From Nitzschia sp. DOCU1 (Eukaryota; Bacillariophyta; Bacillariophyceae; Bacillariales; Bacillariaceae): a stretch of 64,000 nucleotides of DNA. The notes under the pieces are model-generated. The model made no database searches, was not told the DNA's origin, and saw nothing but the letters and a program-made list of their open reading frames with translations. The position numbers and the translations under genes are program-made. The stretch is taken from NCBI GenBank assembly GCA_951394045.1, contig OX595985.1, positions 992,001-1,056,000 of the forward strand, read 5' to 3'. Positions 61,057 to 64,000 of this stretch are shown piece after piece (position 1 is the stretch's first letter; the number at the start of each line of letters is the position of its first letter).

Positions 61057-62355
61057 ATGTGGAACAGCGAAGACGAAGTCAACGAATGCGGTGAAACCGT
61101 CCAGTTGTATGTACCTGCAAACGGTCCCCGCCGTTCCAACACGGATACTGTCGAATCCCATATCGGCGGAGAAGCATTTCGACGAGAATCGCCATTGTGT
61201 GGTGCGTGCCAAGAACCGATGCCACTCTTGGTCCAGCTTCGACTACCTAAGGTGTCAACAACGGAAGGATCGAAGGTCGACCGTACGATCTTTGTCTTCT
61301 GCTGTCCAAAAGCAAGTTGCTTTGAGAAACTACAGTTCGTCGACGGCTTTACGTCGGGGGACGGGGGCGTCATGTCATGCCACACGGTGGAAACGCCGGT
61401 TGTGGCCGTCGAAAAGCCCGCCGTACCTGTCGCGCCGGTCAAGTCGTCCTGGTATTCTGATGATGCCGACGAGGATGATGACGACGACGACAATGACTGG
61501 GGCGTTGGCGCTGACGATGGTGCCCAAAATATGGCCAATCTAGAAGAAGCAATGGCTGCGATGGAAAAGAATTTGAAAAATGGCGCTCTTCCAAAGCAAT
61601 CCGAAAAGTCCGCGCCAAGTAAGGAAGCGCCGTCGAACAGCGATTCTGGGCCTTCTGACAAAGCATCGTTTCCATGCTATCTACTTACGAAACAAATTGA
61701 GCCCCCTGCCCTAAATCAAGTGGTGGAAGAGGACGATGTTGGTTTATCGGCTAGTGACGACAAGATTCGAAACATGCTGGCACGGTACATGGCTGAAGAA
61801 GAAGACGAGGCGATTCTGGCGTCCCTCAAGGGCACCGACTTGGGTGGCGATATTGCAGAAGAGGACGAACGCCTTAACGAAGACGAGCGCTTGCTGTTGG
61901 GATTTCAAGATCGTCTGCGCCGCGTTCCTCGACAAGTGGTTCGTTATGCCAAGGGTGGTATGCCATTGTGGTCCATTCCAAGTTCGAAAAAGGGCAAGGT
62001 GCTATGGAACTACCCCACCTGTGCCTCTTGCGGAACAAAATGCGTGTTTGAAATGCAGTTGCTCCCATCGTTGCTGCACATTCTACAAGTAGACCAATTT
62101 GCCATGTCAGGAACGACTTCGGAAGGCGAGGGTGTCAAGATCAACGACTTGCTTTCGAACGGAGTGAACTGGGGCTCGGTGGCAGTCTTTACCTGCCCAA
62201 ACCCAGCTTGCGACTCGGCTAGTGGAGCTTTGGTGATCCAGGAAAGCGTCGATGAAAAACCTGGAGTGGATCCTGGTGATCGAGACTTTACGCCCACCAT
62301 GGCGGTCGTGGAGGACATGGAAGACGACGCAGACTTCGAGCCCTATCAAAATTGA
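61057..62355 (+). CDS. PDCD2/TSR4-like ribosome-biogenesis protein
   Basis: 432 aa, single exon. The N-terminal zinc-binding part has CGACQEPMPLLVQLRLP (C48, C51) and FVFCCPKASC (C82, C83, C88), as in PDCD2/PDCD2L. The C-terminal PDCD2_C domain (from about 295) has RYAKGGMPLW, PTCASCGTKCVFEMQLLPSL and NWGSVAVFTCPNPACDS, matching the family block for block. An acidic low-complexity segment (DDADEDDDDDDNDW) lies at about 132-147. Family members act as dedicated chaperones for ribosomal protein uS5 (Rps2) and are needed for 40S maturation. Part of its 3' end is duplicated just downstream. Confidence 0.88.
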   Translation: MWNSEDEVNECGETVQLYVPANGPRRSNTDTVESHIGGEAFRRESPLCGACQEPMPLLVQLRLPKVSTTEGSKVDRTIFVFCCPKASCFEKLQFVDGFTSGDGGVMSCHTVETPVVAVEKPAVPVAPVKSSWYSDDADEDDDDDDNDWGVGADDGAQNMANLEEAMAAMEKNLKNGALPKQSEKSAPSKEAPSNSDSGPSDKASFPCYLLTKQIEPPALNQVVEEDDVGLSASDDKIRNMLARYMAEEEDEAILASLKGTDLGGDIAEEDERLNEDERLLLGFQDRLRRVPRQVVRYAKGGMPLWSIPSSKKGKVLWNYPTCASCGTKCVFEMQLLPSLLHILQVDQFAMSGTTSEGEGVKINDLLSNGVNWGSVAVFTCPNPACDSASGALVIQESVDEKPGVDPGDRDFTPTMAVVEDMEDDADFEPYQN

Positions 62356-62690
62356 TTAGTGAAACAAGTGATGAATGCCAAAGAAAGAGTTTCTATCATT
62401 CTAGTAGAGTATGTTACGGTGCAACTACAGTTTCATGTTCTTTGTTGTGCCATGTCGATTCAAGACGACGTTGACAAAGGCCCAAAGTGTAACCGGGTGA
62501 TCGGGACGTTACGCCCAGAATGGCCGTGACGGAGGACATGGAAACAGACGCGGTAGATTTATAACCTAATCAAACCGATAAACAACTATTATTGGAACGG
62601 CTGATTACTGTACTCCTGGAAGTGTGGCACGCCAAAGAATGAGCTTCTAAAATCTAGAGTATGTTATTACGATACTACTGTCACATCGTT
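62270..62690 (+). repeat. Tandem, diverged duplication of the PDCD2-like gene 3' end
   Basis: 62275-62425 (last codons plus 3' flank) recurs in diverged form at 62495-62665: GTGATCGxGAC-TTACGCCCA, ATGGC(G/C)GT, GGAGGACATGGAA, CCTA(T/A)TCAAA, GCCAAAGAA and AGAGTATGTTA occur in the same order. The second copy has no complete gene in front of it. Confidence 0.8.
62495..62570 (+). pseudogene. Fragment of the PDCD2-like C-terminus
   Basis: Decayed copy of about the last 25 codons of the upstream gene; the aligned frame carries substitutions and ends early. Confidence 0.6.
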
Positions 62691-62735
62691 TTGTTGTAGC
62701 ATGCAAGTCAGTGTGGCTTAACCTTGTAGTATGAC

Positions 62736-64000
62736 TTACAGTTGCAATGCACAGCGACGTGCCCCTGCATTGTTGAGACGGCGGGCTTTTCGTGCCGGCG
62801 CCATGTCATCATTTTCGCTCCCCTTGGGGGTCCAACCAGGGGACAGACGAGGGGGTGTACTGCGAGTTCTCTTTCGCGATGGACTAAAACGATGGGGCCG
62901 ACGGGGCGACACCTGTGATCCACTGGACAGCACCAGTGGAGATCGAAGTTCGGGGCAGTTTCCACTCGAGAAATGGGCGGTATCAATAGGCTTGACAACA
63001 GCCAACTTGCCACCCATTGGCTTGATGGCTGACCTAGCTCGTATTGGTTGCTTTCGAATGGTACGACGAGGAGGATCGGCAGTTCCAGCATCATGGAGAA
63101 CGTCTTTTGAATTCAGGTCCGGCTTACCACTCGAGGTAGGCACTCCGTCCATAATGTCCCACTCCTCTTTGTCCGCATCGACCGTCTTCTTCAATGCCTT
63201 CGAGCGCACAGGAATGCAATACATCGAACTCAAGTCTAATTCCTGCCCCAACTTTTCATCAACAAGGCGCCATCGAGGCCGTCCATTGGAACGCTTACGG
63301 TCAGGACCAAACACTCCATCTTGGTACATGGGAGCGAGATGACACCACTTCAAATCGGGAATATAGGTCAACACAAACCTGTCAAGAATTGGGATAAGAA
63401 AGTGAGAAAACTTGGCAGGCATCACACGGATCCAATAAAATGGCACTTCGGCAACTTACCAATAGGAATATTCACGCCCTTCACATGGAGCATCTTGTCG
63501 TAGCTTGACAACTTTGTTGAAGAGACTGGCTTCTTTCTCAACCATAACAATGGGCTTTCGAGACTCGCACTGGGATTCCCACTGTTGATATTCCGCTTCA
63601 TATAGCTCCATGGCACGACTATGGTGCTTGCGTGCCTCGATGGCCACGGCACCATAGCGTTCTTTCTTGGTGTCAGAAAGTTTGTTCCATCGAGCGTCTA
63701 GTTCGGCTTCACTGGCTGCAGATCGGTCGTTGAGATCGGGGTACACTTGACGGATATGGTTCTTAAAAATGTCAATTGCAATCGGTGGCTCGGGGGGTGG
63801 CTGGGGAGCATCCGGATGTCGAACGATAGTTTTTTGTGGCTGCGGCGCCGGCAAGAGCAGTGGCGCTGGAGAATATGGTTTGATGGGAACGGCAAGTGAT
63901 TTTCGGACATGGCGTGGGTTCCTGGCCGTCTTGCGATCGAGCTTATAGACCATCATGTAGCTCGGTTCGCCCCCATCCACACTTGAATCATCTGGAAAAC
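62736..64000 (-). CDS. HMG-box protein, 5' partial at right edge
   Basis: Exon 2 is 62736-63378 and exon 1 is 63460 to beyond 64000; the frame is open to the window edge, so the start is outside. The 81-nt intron (63379-63459, GTAAGT...TGACAG) is phase 2 and gives YSYWFVLTYIPDLKWCHLAP. Exon 1 contains an HMG box (IFKNHIRQVYPDLNDRSAAS, ARWNKLSDTKKERYGAVA, ARKHHSRAMELYEAEYQQW), the L-shaped DNA-bending fold. The C-terminal part is basic and Pro/Ser-rich (SPRRPHRFSPSRKRTRSTPP), nuclear-localisation-like, with DLKWCHLAPMYQDGVFGPDRK before it as an unidentified conserved-looking block. Probable chromatin protein. Confidence 0.75.

Overview
The window is nuclear DNA of a diatom, most like Phaeodactylum tricornutum. 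The signs are short GT-AG introns (54-103 nt), several proteins that begin with a signal peptide followed by the aromatic-residue motif (ASAF-like) of heterokont plastid import, Copia-type retrotransposons of the CoDi kind, and many small genes on both strands with 0.3-2.9 kb between them. No CRISPR array, operon or convincing tRNA/rRNA gene was seen. Species and all functions are inferred from sequence alone.

Layout. 0-11 kb: a proline-iminopeptidase-like hydrolase (5' end outside the window), a membrane-anchored glycosyltransferase, a two-exon membrane protein, a J-domain protein with a plastid-type presequence, a Golgi-type sulfotransferase and a helicase-associated-domain protein. 11-19 kb: a large AAA+ ATPase, a four-exon SLC10A7-like (SBF-like) transporter and cysteinyl-tRNA synthetase. 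19.5-23 kb: two divergent paralogues with EXECUTER-like architecture (plastid presequence, UVR-like helices, DUF3506 domain). One of them carries a 16-nt microexon between two nearly identical introns, and the shared promoter holds a cluster of TGACGT elements. 23-27 kb: an SLC43-like MFS transporter and Elongator subunit ELP4. 27-29.7 kb: a gene-poor stretch with several repeats.

29.7-34 kb: the most striking locus. Two divergent paralogues share a signal peptide, a 2-oxoglutarate/Fe(II)-oxygenase-like domain and a Cys-rich segment. One then continues into a complete Ctr-type copper-transporter domain; the other ends in a His/Asp-rich tail and a GPI-signal-like hydrophobic end. I infer a surface or endomembrane metal capture/uptake pair.

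35-41.4 kb: a secreted P/T/S-rich protein, a small coiled-coil protein and a 1057-aa PP2C phosphatase. 41.7-57.3 kb: two 6,285-bp Copia elements, almost identical, in convergent orientation, flanking the BDP1 gene (TFIIIB subunit B''). Each has intact 312-bp LTRs and its own 6-bp target duplication, and in each gag and pol are separated by a single in-frame UGA. 57.5-64 kb: a five-exon MgtE/SLC41-type magnesium transporter, a hypothetical protein, a PDCD2/TSR4-like protein whose 3' end is duplicated just downstream, and an HMG-box protein that runs off the right edge.

Exon joins were worked out by hand from splice consensus and frame continuity; transcript data would settle them.
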